Shown here one piece after another: positions 1 through 9,520 of a DNA stretch of 64,000 nt (positions are counted from its first letter, which is position 1; every line of letters begins with the position of its first letter). The notes below the pieces were generated by a model. It ran no database searches. It had not been told where the DNA came from and was given only the letters and a program-made list of their open reading frames with translations. Both the position numbers and the translations under genes were made by a program. Source of the DNA: Pseudomonas sp. KU43P (GTDB taxonomy: Bacteria > Pseudomonadota > Gammaproteobacteria > Pseudomonadales > Pseudomonadaceae); NCBI RefSeq assembly GCF_033095865.1, contig NZ_AP019365.1, positions 4,623,501-4,687,500 on the forward strand, given 5' to 3'.

Positions 1-1956
1 ATTGCGCTGGTGGTGGCGTGGATGGCGATGACCAGCCTCGACCGCCCCCACATGCACCTGCACCACTACCTGCAGAGCGCCTTGCTGATCGGCCTGGGCA
101 TCATCCTCATGCATTTCGTAGGCATGGCGGCATTGCAGACGGGCGCTCAACAGTACTACCAGACTGGCCTGCTGCTGGGCAGCGCGGCCATCGCCCTGCT
201 CACCAGCCTCGCCTCCCTGCTGCTGGCCCGTTACTTTCGCAACGGCAGCGGCCGCCTGCACCAGAGCATGAAGTACGGCGCAGCCCTGCTGATGGCCAGC
301 GGCATCGTCGCCACCCACTTCACGGCCATGGCGGCCATGACCCTGGTCATTGCGCAAGACACCGCCCTGCACCTGCCTTCGGGTGACAACAGCCTGCAGT
401 TGGGCATGACTGTCGCTTTCATCACCCTGCTGATCAGCGGCAGCAGCATCGGCGCCGCGCTCGCCGACAAGAAGCTGCAGAGCAAGGAACACGACCTGCG
501 CCGGGTCAACATGCTGCTCAGCCAGCTCGACCAGGCACGGGCGTCGCTGCAGCAGGCCGCCCACTACGACGCACTGACCAACCTCGTCAACCGCCGCGGT
601 TTCAATCAGCTATTCGCCGAACGGCTGGCGGAACACACCGCCAGTAGCAGCCACCTGGCTGTAATGTTCCTCGACATTGACCATTTCAAACGCATCAACG
701 ACAGCCTGGGTCATGCCGCTGGCGACGAGCTGCTCAAGGGGATTGCCAGCCACATTAAGGCCGCCACCCGCAGCCAGGATCTGGTCGCACGGTTTGGCGG
801 CGACGAATTCTGTGTGGTTACCAGCCTCACCAGCCGCGACGAAGCCCGCCACCTGGCACAGCGCATCATGCAGCGAATGAAAGAGCCGATCGAACTGGGT
901 GGGCGACGCATGGTGATGACCACGAGCATCGGCATCAGCATCTTCCCCGACGACGGTCACACGGTCGAAGAACTGCTCAAGCATGCAGACCTGGCGCTTT
1001 ATCAATCCAAGGGCTGCGGACGCAACAGTCTCAATTTTTTCAACAACAGCCTCAAGAGCCGTGCCACCCTCGAGCTGCAACTGGAAGAGGAGTTGCGCGT
1101 CGCCCTGCTCGAAGAGCGCGGACTGTGCGTGCACTACCAGCCGATCTTCGACCTGCACGATGGCCAGGTAGCCAAGCTCGAGGCCCTGGTGCGCTGGCAA
1201 CACCCGCAACATGGCCTGCTCGGGCCGGACCGTTTCATTGGCATGGCCGAGGCCAATGGCCTGATCGTCGACCTGGACCTGTGGGTGCTGCGTCACGCTT
1301 GCGCGGACCTGGCCCAGCTTCAGCGTCATGGTTACAGCAGCCTGCAGGTGACGGTCAATTGCTCAGCGGTCACCCTTGGCCACGAGGCGCTGGCCCATGA
1401 AGTCGAAATGGCCCTGTTCCAGGCGGGGCTTGCACCTCGTCACCTGGAACTGGAAGTCACCGAGAACGCGCTGATGGGCGACATCCAGCGCACCGTCAAC
1501 CTCCTCAAGCGCATTCGCAGCCAAGGGGTCAGCCTGTCGATTGACGATTTCGGCACCGGTTATTCATCGCTGGCCTACCTCAAGCGCCTGCCGCTGGATG
1601 TGCTGAAGATCGACCGTTCCTTCCTGCAGGAGGTGCCGGGCACCCTGAAAGATCGCGAGATCGTCCAGGCCATCATCGCCATGGCCCATACCCTGCACCT
1701 GCAAGTGGTCAGCGAAGGCGTGGAAACCGTCGACCAGTTCGAGTTCCTGGCCAACAACGACTGCGACTATCTGCAGGGCTACCTGCTCAGCCGCCCCGTC
1801 CCCTTGGCGGAGTTGCGGCCGATCCTCGACCGCCTCGACCGCCAGGAAATCGCCCCCATCACTTATTGCGATACAGCTCAACCAGGGTCGCCGGATCTTT
1901 TTGCAGATACCCCTGGCTACCGTGCAAGCGCATCAACTGTGCGGCAAGGCCACTGA
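1..1956 (+). CDS. MHYT-GGDEF-EAL c-di-GMP protein (5' end outside window)
   Basis: Bifunctional cyclic-di-GMP enzyme of the inner membrane; the frame is open from base 1, so the N terminus lies upstream. Counting from the GTG at 10: MHYT-type membrane segments with HFVGMA (about 35-40) and HFTAMA (about 103-108), a GGDEF domain with intact GGDEF at about 263-267, then an EAL domain with EALVRW at about 391. The product-inhibition I-site RSQD lies five residues before GGDEF. EAL catalytic signatures TENALM, DDFGTGYSS, KIDRSF and SEGVE are all present, so both synthesis and hydrolysis look possible. The MHYT domain is proposed in the family to sense a diatomic gas through bound metal. The last 33 codons overlap the convergent gene at 1859-2743. 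Direction of net activity cannot be told from sequence. Confidence 0.93.
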   Translation: MALVVAWMAMTSLDRPHMHLHHYLQSALLIGLGIILMHFVGMAALQTGAQQYYQTGLLLGSAAIALLTSLASLLLARYFRNGSGRLHQSMKYGAALLMASGIVATHFTAMAAMTLVIAQDTALHLPSGDNSLQLGMTVAFITLLISGSSIGAALADKKLQSKEHDLRRVNMLLSQLDQARASLQQAAHYDALTNLVNRRGFNQLFAERLAEHTASSSHLAVMFLDIDHFKRINDSLGHAAGDELLKGIASHIKAATRSQDLVARFGGDEFCVVTSLTSRDEARHLAQRIMQRMKEPIELGGRRMVMTTSIGISIFPDDGHTVEELLKHADLALYQSKGCGRNSLNFFNNSLKSRATLELQLEEELRVALLEERGLCVHYQPIFDLHDGQVAKLEALVRWQHPQHGLLGPDRFIGMAEANGLIVDLDLWVLRHACADLAQLQRHGYSSLQVTVNCSAVTLGHEALAHEVEMALFQAGLAPRHLELEVTENALMGDIQRTVNLLKRIRSQGVSLSIDDFGTGYSSLAYLKRLPLDVLKIDRSFLQEVPGTLKDREIVQAIIAMAHTLHLQVVSEGVETVDQFEFLANNDCDYLQGYLLSRPVPLAELRPILDRLDRQEIAPITYCDTAQPGSPDLFADTPGYRASASTVRQGH

Positions 1957-2743
1957 GCGGAGTCGCGGTGCCCTGCTCGCGGGACAACTTGACCGCGCCG
2001 TCGAGATCCTTGAGCAGCGTGCGCACATGCCACTTGATCGGTTCGTAGCTGCTGGCGGCCATCTGCGGCGCAAGGATCTGCAACGGCTTCGAGTCGGCGA
2101 ACCCACCGGCCAAGGCTTCGGCGATCAGGCTTGCATCGACCCCTGACTGTTCGGCCAGGGCCACCACCTCGGCAATCACCAGGGCGTTGCAGGCGACGAT
2201 CATCTGGTTGCAGGCCTTGGTCACCTGACCTGCCCCCACGCCGCCCATGTGCGTCACCCGCTGGCCGAGCACCTGCAGCACCGGGCGCGCCCGCTCAAGG
2301 TCAGCGCCATCGCCGCCAACCATGATCGCCAGCGTGCCCGCTTCGGCCCCAGGGGTACCACCGGACACCGGCGTATCCAGCCAGGCCATACCGCACAGCG
2401 CCGCCAGTTCGGCGGCCATCTCCCGGGTGGCAGTGGGCTCAAGGCTGGAGAAATCAACCAGCAGCTGCCCCCGGCGGCCACCGCTGGAAATACCGTGCTC
2501 ACCAAACACGACCTCGCGCACCACGGCGGTGTCGGCCAGGCACAGCAGCACCATGTCACTGTCGCGGCACAGTTCAGCGGGAGTTGCCGCCAGGCGTGCA
2601 CCGGCTGCAACCAGCTCGGCGCACTTTTCCGGGCTGCGGTTCCAGACCGTCAGCGGGAACCCCGCGGCCAGCAGGCGCCGGCACATGGGCAGGCCCATCA
2701 AGCCAATTCCGGCAAATCCAAGTGAAGGAAGTTCTGAACGCAT
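1859..2743 (-). CDS. 3-hydroxyisobutyrate dehydrogenase family NAD(P)-dependent oxidoreductase
   Basis: A 294-residue beta-hydroxyacid dehydrogenase (3-hydroxyisobutyrate, tartronate semialdehyde or glyoxylate/succinic semialdehyde reductase type). The N terminus has the Rossmann signature GFAGIGLMGLPM. The substrate-binding signature follows as DTPVSGGTPGAEAGTL, and the catalytic-lysine region as GAGQVTKACNQ. The start is the ATG at 2743, preceded by CAGGAG at 7-8 bases; an ATG 13 codons upstream has no such site. Convergent with, and overlapping by 98 bases, the GGDEF/EAL gene. The family assignment is firm; the true substrate is not deducible, although valine catabolism would suit the neighbouring branched-chain amino acid transporter. 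Confidence 0.9.
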   Translation of the reverse strand: MRSELPSLGFAGIGLMGLPMCRRLLAAGFPLTVWNRSPEKCAELVAAGARLAATPAELCRDSDMVLLCLADTAVVREVVFGEHGISSGGRRGQLLVDFSSLEPTATREMAAELAALCGMAWLDTPVSGGTPGAEAGTLAIMVGGDGADLERARPVLQVLGQRVTHMGGVGAGQVTKACNQMIVACNALVIAEVVALAEQSGVDASLIAEALAGGFADSKPLQILAPQMAASSYEPIKWHVRTLLKDLDGAVKLSREQGTATPLSGLAAQLMRLHGSQGYLQKDPATLVELYRNK

Positions 2744-2911
2744 CGACCACTCCTGGCAAATTGGAAATTCACTGGGCCGCACACCGACCCATTACGCATT
2801 CCGTAAACTGTTACCGCCACGCCAAATTGTTACCTACCTCCACCCGGCTGAACGCCTACAAGCACCAAGTCGAGGCGACTGTGCATTTTCACGCACCAAA
2901 ACAGAGCGCGC

Positions 2912-3217
2912 TCAGGCGGGCTGCTTCACCTGAATCACGATGAACGGCGAGACGACAACTGCCCATATCTCTGGATCGCGGCTTTGCAGCTCCATCGCCT
3001 GCTCCATGGTCACCGGTCCGACAGTGCCATCACTGCGCCACTTGGCGAAGATCTCGCTGCGATTCTCGGCCATCGCCTCGGCAACGGCGATTAGGTCAAG
3101 GCTGGGGTCGACCCAAATCAGGTCACCCTTGGCCCAGAAACGCTCCAAGGCTTTCCACTCGATGGTCGCAGTCTCGCCAAGCAATTTGGCATAGAGGGTG
3201 CTTGTTTGATCAGTCAT
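2912..3217 (-). CDS. DUF2288 family protein
   Basis: A 101-residue cytoplasmic protein starting MTDQTSTLYAKLLGETA. No signal peptide or membrane segment. The pattern (Tyr-Ala-Lys-Leu-Leu-Gly-Glu-Thr-Ala near the N terminus, WFAKGDLIWVDPSLDLI-like segment, many Glu/Trp) matches the DUF2288 family, which has no known function. A longer frame runs upstream to 3418, but the ATG at 3217 gives the usual family length and the extra N-terminal part is not protein-like. Lies alone between the dehydrogenase and the liv operon, divergent from livK. Confidence 0.75.
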   Translation of the reverse strand: MTDQTSTLYAKLLGETATIEWKALERFWAKGDLIWVDPSLDLIAVAEAMAENRSEIFAKWRSDGTVGPVTMEQAMELQSRDPEIWAVVVSPFIVIQVKQPA

Positions 3218-3412
3218 GGGTTTGTACCCGCAAAAACGGCCAATAAAAAAGGCCTGCATTTTTGCAGAAAAACCCGGTTTCAAAACAGTAATTTGGTCGA
3301 TTGGCCCCGAACGTGTGGGGTTGGGCCGTAGGTACAGGCAATTTGATGGCGCCTTTTTGTATCTTTGTGTCGACCATGCGACAACCCTCGAAATAGGCAC
3401 TTTTCGCCCGCT

Positions 3413-3472
3413 TTTCAAGCGCTCGGACAGCGCTCTACACTGTACCGGTACAGTTCCGGGACATGTTCCGGG
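3413..3472 (+). promoter_or_regulatory. Putative livK promoter with two operator-like inverted repeats
   Basis: The 359-base gap 3218-3576 separates the DUF2288 gene from livK. TTTCAA (3413-3418) and TACACT (3436-3441) are 17 bases apart and resemble a sigma-70 promoter. A perfect 14-base palindrome CTGTACCGGTACAG lies at 3440-3453, over the -10/+1 region. A second, one-mismatch dyad CCGGGACATGTTCCGG lies at 3457-3472. AGCGCT is also repeated at 3419 and 3430. The placement suggests a repressor or activator site; the regulator is unknown. Confidence 0.45.
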
Positions 3473-3576
3473 GGAAGGTGGGCATGCAGCGTGGCGTGGC
3501 CATGCCGCAAATCCCGCCCGGTCTGTAGCCCTGGCCGCCAGGACTATAAGAATTACAACAGAATGAGTGGAGCACT

Positions 3577-4692
3577 ATGATCAAGATTTCCAAGCTGTTC
3601 GCTGCAATGGTACTGGCCGGGGTAGCCAGCCATTCGTTTGCCGCCGATACCATCAAGATCGGTATCGCAGGTCCCAAGACCGGCCCTGTGACCCAGTACG
3701 GCGACATGCAGTTCATCGGCGCGAAACAGGCCATCAAGGACATCAACGCCAAGGGCGGCGTCGATGGCAAGATGCTCGAAGCCAAGGAATACGACGACGC
3801 GTGCGACCCTAAACAGGCCGTGGCAGTCGCCAACAAAGTGGTCAACGACGGCGTCAAGTTCGTCATCGGCCACCTGTGCTCCAGCTCCACCCAACCAGCT
3901 TCGGACATCTACGAAGACGAAGGCGTGATCATGATCACCCCGGCTGCCACCAGCCCGGAAATCACCGCCCGTGGCTACAAGCTGATCTTCCGCACCATCG
4001 GCCTGGACAGCGCCCAGGGTCCGGCCGCCGGCAACTACATCGCCGACCACGTCAAGCCGAAGGTCGTAGCCGTGCTGCACGACAAGCAGCAATACGGTGA
4101 AGGCATCGCCACCGCGGTCAAGCAGACCCTTGAGAAGAAGGGCACCAAGGTTGCCGTGTTCGAAGGCCTCAACGCTGGTGACAAGGATTTCTCCTCGATC
4201 ATCCAGAAGCTCAAGCAGAACAACGTCGACTTCGTCTACTACGGCGGCTACCACCCGGAGCTGGGCCTGATCCTGCGCCAGGCTCAGGAAAAAGGCCTGA
4301 AAGCCAAGTTCATGGGCCCGGAAGGCGTGGGTAACGACTCCATCTCGCAGATCGCCCAGGGCGCCTCCGAAGGCCTGCTGGTCACCCTGCCGAAATCCTT
4401 CGACGCCGACCCGGAAAACAAGGCCATCGTCGACGCCATCAAGGCTGACGGCAAGGATCCGAGCGGCCCGTTCGTATTCCCGGCCTACTCCGCCGTGGAG
4501 CTGATCGCCAAGGGTATCGAAGCGGCCAAGTCCGAAGACACCGACAAGGTGGCAGCCGCCATCCACGCCGGTTCCTTCAAGACCCCGACCGGCACCCTGT
4601 CGTATGACCAGAAAGGCGACCTGAAAGACTTCAAGTTCGTGGTCTACGAATGGCACTTCGGCAAGCCGAAGACTGAAGTCTCCCCTCAGTAA
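3577..4692 (+). CDS. livK: Branched-chain amino acid ABC transporter substrate-binding protein
   Basis: Periplasmic binding protein (371 residues) of the BraC/LivK type, which captures leucine, isoleucine and valine and delivers them to LivHM. A Sec signal peptide ends at about residue 22 (ASHSFA then ADTIKIG). The mature protein has the family features IAGPKTGPVTQYGD, the ligand-loop segment GHLCSSSTQPASDIY and TPAATSPEIT. The ATG at 3577 follows GGAG at 6 bases. First gene of livKHMGF; a terminator-like hairpin follows, which in such operons allows more binding protein than permease. Confidence 0.95.
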   Translation: MIKISKLFAAMVLAGVASHSFAADTIKIGIAGPKTGPVTQYGDMQFIGAKQAIKDINAKGGVDGKMLEAKEYDDACDPKQAVAVANKVVNDGVKFVIGHLCSSSTQPASDIYEDEGVIMITPAATSPEITARGYKLIFRTIGLDSAQGPAAGNYIADHVKPKVVAVLHDKQQYGEGIATAVKQTLEKKGTKVAVFEGLNAGDKDFSSIIQKLKQNNVDFVYYGGYHPELGLILRQAQEKGLKAKFMGPEGVGNDSISQIAQGASEGLLVTLPKSFDADPENKAIVDAIKADGKDPSGPFVFPAYSAVELIAKGIEAAKSEDTDKVAAAIHAGSFKTPTGTLSYDQKGDLKDFKFVVYEWHFGKPKTEVSPQ

Positions 4693-4719
4693 CTGCGTGA
4701 CTAAATAGCTGACCTACGA

Positions 4720-4749
4720 GCCCACTGTGCGAGCAGTGGGCTTTGTTTT
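4720..4749 (+). terminator. Hairpin between livK and livH
   Basis: Stem GCCCACTG (4720-4727) pairs with CAGTGGGC (4734-4741) around a 6-base loop, followed by TTTGTTTT. Its position suggests partial termination after livK. Confidence 0.75.
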
Positions 4750-4877
4750 ATGAGGTTCATGGGCCTGGTTGCCGCGATCCGGCAGCGGGCTCACCTGAAA
4801 ATCTTAAAACCGTCACCCGCGGTTTCCTGGCCGTCACCCGGCTGGGAAATGCAAATCAGGTTTTTAGGAGCGCTGTA

Positions 4878-5801
4878 ATGCCTGAGATCTACCATTTCTT
4901 CCAACAACTGGTTAATGGATTGACCATCGGCAGCACCTATGCCTTGATCGCCATCGGCTACACGATGGTGTACGGCATCATTGGCATGATCAACTTCGCC
5001 CATGGCGAGGTATACATGATTGGTTCCTACGTGGCCTTCATCGCCCTGGCGGGCCTGGCCATGATGGGTATCCATTCGCTGCCGATCCTGATGACCGTTG
5101 CCTTCGTCGCGACGATCTTCGTCACCAGTGCCTATGGCTACAGCATCGAACGGGTTGCCTACCGCCCCCTGCGCAACAGCAACCGTCTGATCCCGCTGAT
5201 TTCCGCCATCGGCATGTCGATCTTCCTGCAGAACACTGTCTTGCTGTCGCAGGATTCCAAGGATAAATCCATCCCCAACCTGATCCCAGGGAGCTTCTCC
5301 TTCGGGCCGGGAGGCGCGGAAGAGGTCCTGGTGTCCTACATGCAGATTCTGGTGTTCGTGGTCACCCTGGTGGCCATGACCCTGCTCACCCTGTTCATCT
5401 CCCGTTCCCGCCTGGGGCGCGCCTGCCGTGCCTGCGCCGAGGACATCAAGATGGCCAACCTGCTGGGCATCAACACCAACAACATCATTGCCCTGACTTT
5501 CGTCATCGGTGCCGCACTGGCGGCCGTGGCGGCCGTGCTGCTGAGCATGCAGTACGGGGTCATCAACCCCAACGCCGGTTTCCTGGTGGGCCTGAAGGCC
5601 TTCACTGCGGCGGTACTGGGTGGCATCGGCAGCATTCCGGGCGCGATGCTCGGCGGGCTGGTGCTGGGTGTGGCCGAAGCCTTCGGCGCCGACATCTTCG
5701 GCGACCAGTACAAGGACGTGGTTGCATTCGGTCTGTTGGTTCTTGTCCTGCTGTTCCGGCCGACCGGCATCCTCGGCCGCCCGGAGGTTGAAAAAGTATG
5801 A
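4878..5801 (+). CDS. livH: Branched-chain amino acid ABC permease LivH
   Basis: Inner-membrane permease of 307 residues. It starts [20 protein letters not shown] and shows the family's hallmark [16 protein letters not shown] (about 44-59) and, near the C terminus, [18 protein letters not shown]. About eight hydrophobic segments. The start at 4878 has AGGAG at 7 bases and gives the usual LivH length; a longer frame from 4743 lacks such a site and runs through the hairpin. Ends in an ATGA overlap with livM, so translation is probably coupled. Confidence 0.95.
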   Translation: MPEIYHFFQQLVNGLTIGSTYALIAIGYTMVYGIIGMINFAHGEVYMIGSYVAFIALAGLAMMGIHSLPILMTVAFVATIFVTSAYGYSIERVAYRPLRNSNRLIPLISAIGMSIFLQNTVLLSQDSKDKSIPNLIPGSFSFGPGGAEEVLVSYMQILVFVVTLVAMTLLTLFISRSRLGRACRACAEDIKMANLLGINTNNIIALTFVIGAALAAVAAVLLSMQYGVINPNAGFLVGLKAFTAAVLGGIGSIPGAMLGGLVLGVAEAFGADIFGDQYKDVVAFGLLVLVLLFRPTGILGRPEVEKV

Positions 5802-7054
5802 ACAGAAATCTCAAACAGGCGTTCTTCGCCGCCTTGCTGGTGTGGGCCGTGGCCTTCCCGGTACTGGGCCTGAAACTGAGCATCGACGGCATCAGCCTGG
5901 TCGTGCATAGCCAGGGCTCGTTCACCATCAGCATCATTGCCGTGTGCTCGGTGCTGATGTTCCTGCGCGTGCTGTTCGACAAGCAGTGGAGCTCGGTGAT
6001 GGCCCGCCGCTCGGATCGCAAGCTGATCCCCCCAGCGGTGAGCAATTACCTGACCCTGCCCAAGACCCAGCGCTACATCATCATGGGCCTGATCGTCGCC
6101 GCACTGGTGTGGCCGTTCTTCGGCTCGCGCGGGGCGGTCGACATCGCCACGCTGATCCTGATCTACGTGCTGCTTGGACTGGGCCTGAACATCGTGGTTG
6201 GCCTCGCCGGCCTGCTCGACCTGGGTTATGTGGGCTTCTACGCCGTCGGCGCCTACAGCTATGCGATGCTGTCGCACTACTTGGGCTGGAGTTTCTGGGT
6301 CTGCCTGCCGATCGCCGGCCTGATGGCGGCCACCTTCGGGTTCCTGCTCGGTTTCCCGGTGCTGCGTTTGCGTGGTGACTACCTGGCGATCGTCACGCTC
6401 GGCTTCGGCGAGATCATCCGCCTGTTCCTGCGTAACCTCACCGACTGGACCGGCGGCCCGAACGGTATCAGCAACATCCCCAAGCCGGAGTTCTTCGGCC
6501 TGACCTTCGAACGCCGTGCGGCCGAGGGGATGCAGACCTTCCACGAGTTTTTCGGGCTGGAATACAACTCGATCAACAAGGTCATCTTCCTCTACCTGGT
6601 GGCTCTGCTGCTGGCCCTGCTGGCCCTGTTCGTCATCAACCGCCTGCTGCGCATGCCGATCGGCCGCGCCTGGGAAGCGTTGCGTGAAGACGAGATCGCC
6701 TGCCGAGCACTGGGCCTGAACCCCACCGTGATCAAGCTCTCGGCGTTCACCCTGGGTGCCTGCTTCGCGGGCTTTGCCGGCAGCTTCTTCGCCGCCCGCC
6801 AGGGCCTGGTGACACCGGAGTCGTTCACCTTCATCGAGTCGGCGATCATCCTCGCCATCGTCGTGCTCGGCGGCATGGGCTCACAACTGGGCGTGATCCT
6901 TGCGGCCATCGTGATGATCCTGCTGCCCGAGCTGATGCGTGAGTTCAGCGAATACCGGATGCTGATGTTCGGTGCGCTGATGGTGTTGATGATGATCTGG
7001 CGTCCGCAAGGCCTGCTGCCTATGCAACGTCCACACATGGAGCTGCGTCGATGA
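5798..7054 (+). CDS. livM: Branched-chain amino acid ABC permease LivM
   Basis: Second permease subunit, 418 residues with about ten hydrophobic segments. It has the long N-terminal extension typical of LivM in gamma-proteobacteria. The family core [23 protein letters not shown] is visible (about residues 127-149). The cytoplasmic coupling region [14 protein letters not shown] and [11 protein letters not shown] follow. Overlaps livH and livG by ATGA at both ends. Confidence 0.95.
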   Translation: MNRNLKQAFFAALLVWAVAFPVLGLKLSIDGISLVVHSQGSFTISIIAVCSVLMFLRVLFDKQWSSVMARRSDRKLIPPAVSNYLTLPKTQRYIIMGLIVAALVWPFFGSRGAVDIATLILIYVLLGLGLNIVVGLAGLLDLGYVGFYAVGAYSYAMLSHYLGWSFWVCLPIAGLMAATFGFLLGFPVLRLRGDYLAIVTLGFGEIIRLFLRNLTDWTGGPNGISNIPKPEFFGLTFERRAAEGMQTFHEFFGLEYNSINKVIFLYLVALLLALLALFVINRLLRMPIGRAWEALREDEIACRALGLNPTVIKLSAFTLGACFAGFAGSFFAARQGLVTPESFTFIESAIILAIVVLGGMGSQLGVILAAIVMILLPELMREFSEYRMLMFGALMVLMMIWRPQGLLPMQRPHMELRR

Positions 7055-7818
7055 GCCGCGAAATTCTGCAAGTCAGCGGCCTGAGCATGCGCTTCGGCGG
7101 CTTGTTGGCGGTCAACGGCGTGGCCCTGACCGTCAAGGAAAAACAGGTGGTGGCGCTGATCGGCCCGAACGGCGCCGGCAAGACCACCGTGTTCAACTGC
7201 CTGACCGGCTTCTACAAGCCCAGCGGCGGCACCATCCTGCTCGACGGCCAGCCCATCCAGGGCCTGGCCGGCCATCAGATCGCCCGCAAAGGTGTGGTGC
7301 GGACCTTCCAGAACGTGCGCCTGTTCAAGGAAATGACCGCGCTGGAGAACCTGCTGATCGCCCAGCACCGCCACCTGAATACCAACTTCTTCGCCGGCCT
7401 GTTCAAGACCCCAAGCTTCCGCCGCAGCGAGAAGGAGGCCATGGAACGCGCGCAGTACTGGCTGGAGAAGGTCAACCTGACCGAGTTCGCCAACCGCACC
7501 GCCGGCACCCTCGCCTACGGCCAGCAGCGTCGCCTGGAAATCGCCCGCTGCATGATGACCCAGCCACGCATCATCATGCTCGACGAACCGGCAGCCGGCC
7601 TGAACCCCAAGGAAACCGAAGACCTCAAGGCGCTGATCGCCTACCTGCGCGAGTCGCACGACGTCACCGTGCTGTTGATCGAACACGATATGAAGCTGGT
7701 GATGAGCATCTCCGACCATATCGTCGTGATCAACCAGGGCACGCCCCTGGCCCACGGCACGCCGGAGGAGATCCGCGACAACCCTGACGTGATCAAAGCC
7801 TACCTGGGGGAAGCGTAA
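7051..7818 (+). CDS. livG: Branched-chain amino acid ABC ATP-binding protein LivG
   Basis: Cytoplasmic ATPase subunit, 255 residues. Walker A is GPNGAGKTT (about 37-45). The ABC signature region reads [15 protein letters not shown], and Walker B with catalytic Glu is [13 protein letters not shown]. The H-loop is IEHDM. The C-terminal [12 protein letters not shown] is typical of LivG. Overlaps livM by ATGA; livF begins on the next base after its stop. Powers import with LivF. Confidence 0.96.
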   Translation: MSREILQVSGLSMRFGGLLAVNGVALTVKEKQVVALIGPNGAGKTTVFNCLTGFYKPSGGTILLDGQPIQGLAGHQIARKGVVRTFQNVRLFKEMTALENLLIAQHRHLNTNFFAGLFKTPSFRRSEKEAMERAQYWLEKVNLTEFANRTAGTLAYGQQRRLEIARCMMTQPRIIMLDEPAAGLNPKETEDLKALIAYLRESHDVTVLLIEHDMKLVMSISDHIVVINQGTPLAHGTPEEIRDNPDVIKAYLGEA

Positions 7819-8520
<702 letters not shown>

Positions 8521-8525
8521 TCGGG

Positions 8526-8549
8526 AAAAGGGCCTTCGGGCCCTTTTTT
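8526..8549 (+). terminator. Rho-independent terminator of the liv operon
   Basis: Stem AAAGGGCC / GGCCCTTT around the loop TTCG-type turn, followed by a run of six T, just after the livF stop. Confidence 0.9.
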
Positions 8550-8576
8550 CTGGCTGGAAGGCACCTGTCGCCTGTA

Positions 8577-8656
8577 CCGGCCTCATCGCTGGCAAGCCAG
8601 CTACCACAGGTCCGGCGCAAGCCTCCTGTGGGAGCTTGCTTGCCAGCGATAGGGCC
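8577..8656. repeat. REP pair (inverted, diverged)
   Basis: Two oppositely oriented copies of the P. putida-type REP: CCGGCCTCATCGCTGGCAAG... at 8577-8610 and the reverse form TGTGGGAGCTTGCTTGCCAG... at about 8626-8656. Both carry substitutions relative to the clean copies elsewhere in the window. Confidence 0.8.
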
Positions 8657-8742
8657 AGTACAGGCACTACGCAGCTCTTGTTAACCTCGCCCAGTCTGCG
8701 TACCGTGGCCAGCTCTCTTGAAATGTTCTCGGAGCCCGCCCG

Positions 8743-9417
8743 ATGCGCCTCACCCCTACCCTGCTGCTCACCGCCCTGCTGCCCCTGTTCGGCGGCTGCC
8801 AGATGCTGGCCGAGCAACCTCGCGACCCGAACATCGGCACCACGCGCATGCAGGGCGAACTCAGCGCAGGCGGCGGCCAGCTGCTGTTCAAGCCGTGCGG
8901 TGAGGCCCGTCACTTCGTGATCCGCGACGCCGGCGCCACCGCCATCCTGCAGGAAGCCGCCAACCTGGCCCATGACGCCAACGACAAGCTGTTCGCCGAT
9001 GTGCGCGGCCGCCTCACCGGCAGCAAGCAGGCCACCAACGATGGCCAGCTGGAAGTCAGCCGCCTGTACCGCCTGGAACCATCCACCCGCGCCTGTGAAG
9101 ACCCCAACTTCAAGCAGCTGACCCTGCGCGCCAGCGGCCACGAGCCGGAGTGGGACATCAAGGCCAGCGGCAAAGGCATGGTGCTCAACCGCGTTGGCAA
9201 AGAACCGCTGCCGCTGCCCTTCCTTGAAGAAGAAGTTCCCGGCGGCGGCCTGACCCTGACCAGCGAAGCCAACGGCCAGCACGTGGAACTGTGGGTCGCA
9301 CCACAGCGTTGCGCCGACAGCGCCACCGGTGCCGTGCGCCACCTGCGCGCAGAATTGCACATCGATGGCCAGACCCTCAAAGGCTGCGGGTACTATGGCG
9401 GCGCGCGCGACAACTGA
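8743..9417 (+). CDS. Putative lipoprotein with COG3650-like C-terminal domain
   Basis: A 224-residue predicted lipoprotein: hydrophobic start MRLTPTLLLTALLPLFGGC with lipobox FGGC and lipidation Cys at residue 19. The C-terminal half has GHEPEWDIKASGKGM, a CADSATG segment and IDGQTLKGCGYYGG, the pattern of the uncharacterised COG3650 family often linked to heat-shock HslJ/META-like lipoproteins. Start supported by GGAG upstream. Probably anchored in the outer membrane; no enzymatic motif seen. Stands alone between the liv operon and the flavoprotein gene. Confidence 0.75.
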   Translation: MRLTPTLLLTALLPLFGGCQMLAEQPRDPNIGTTRMQGELSAGGGQLLFKPCGEARHFVIRDAGATAILQEAANLAHDANDKLFADVRGRLTGSKQATNDGQLEVSRLYRLEPSTRACEDPNFKQLTLRASGHEPEWDIKASGKGMVLNRVGKEPLPLPFLEEEVPGGGLTLTSEANGQHVELWVAPQRCADSATGAVRHLRAELHIDGQTLKGCGYYGGARDN

Positions 9418-9520
9418 TCGCCGGGCGCTTTTATCCTGCCAGTCAGGGCGGCGAACAGCTTATACTTGGCGGTTTGTGTAAAGCCGCCGGCCGCCCATGG
9501 CCGGGATACTGGACCCTGCC

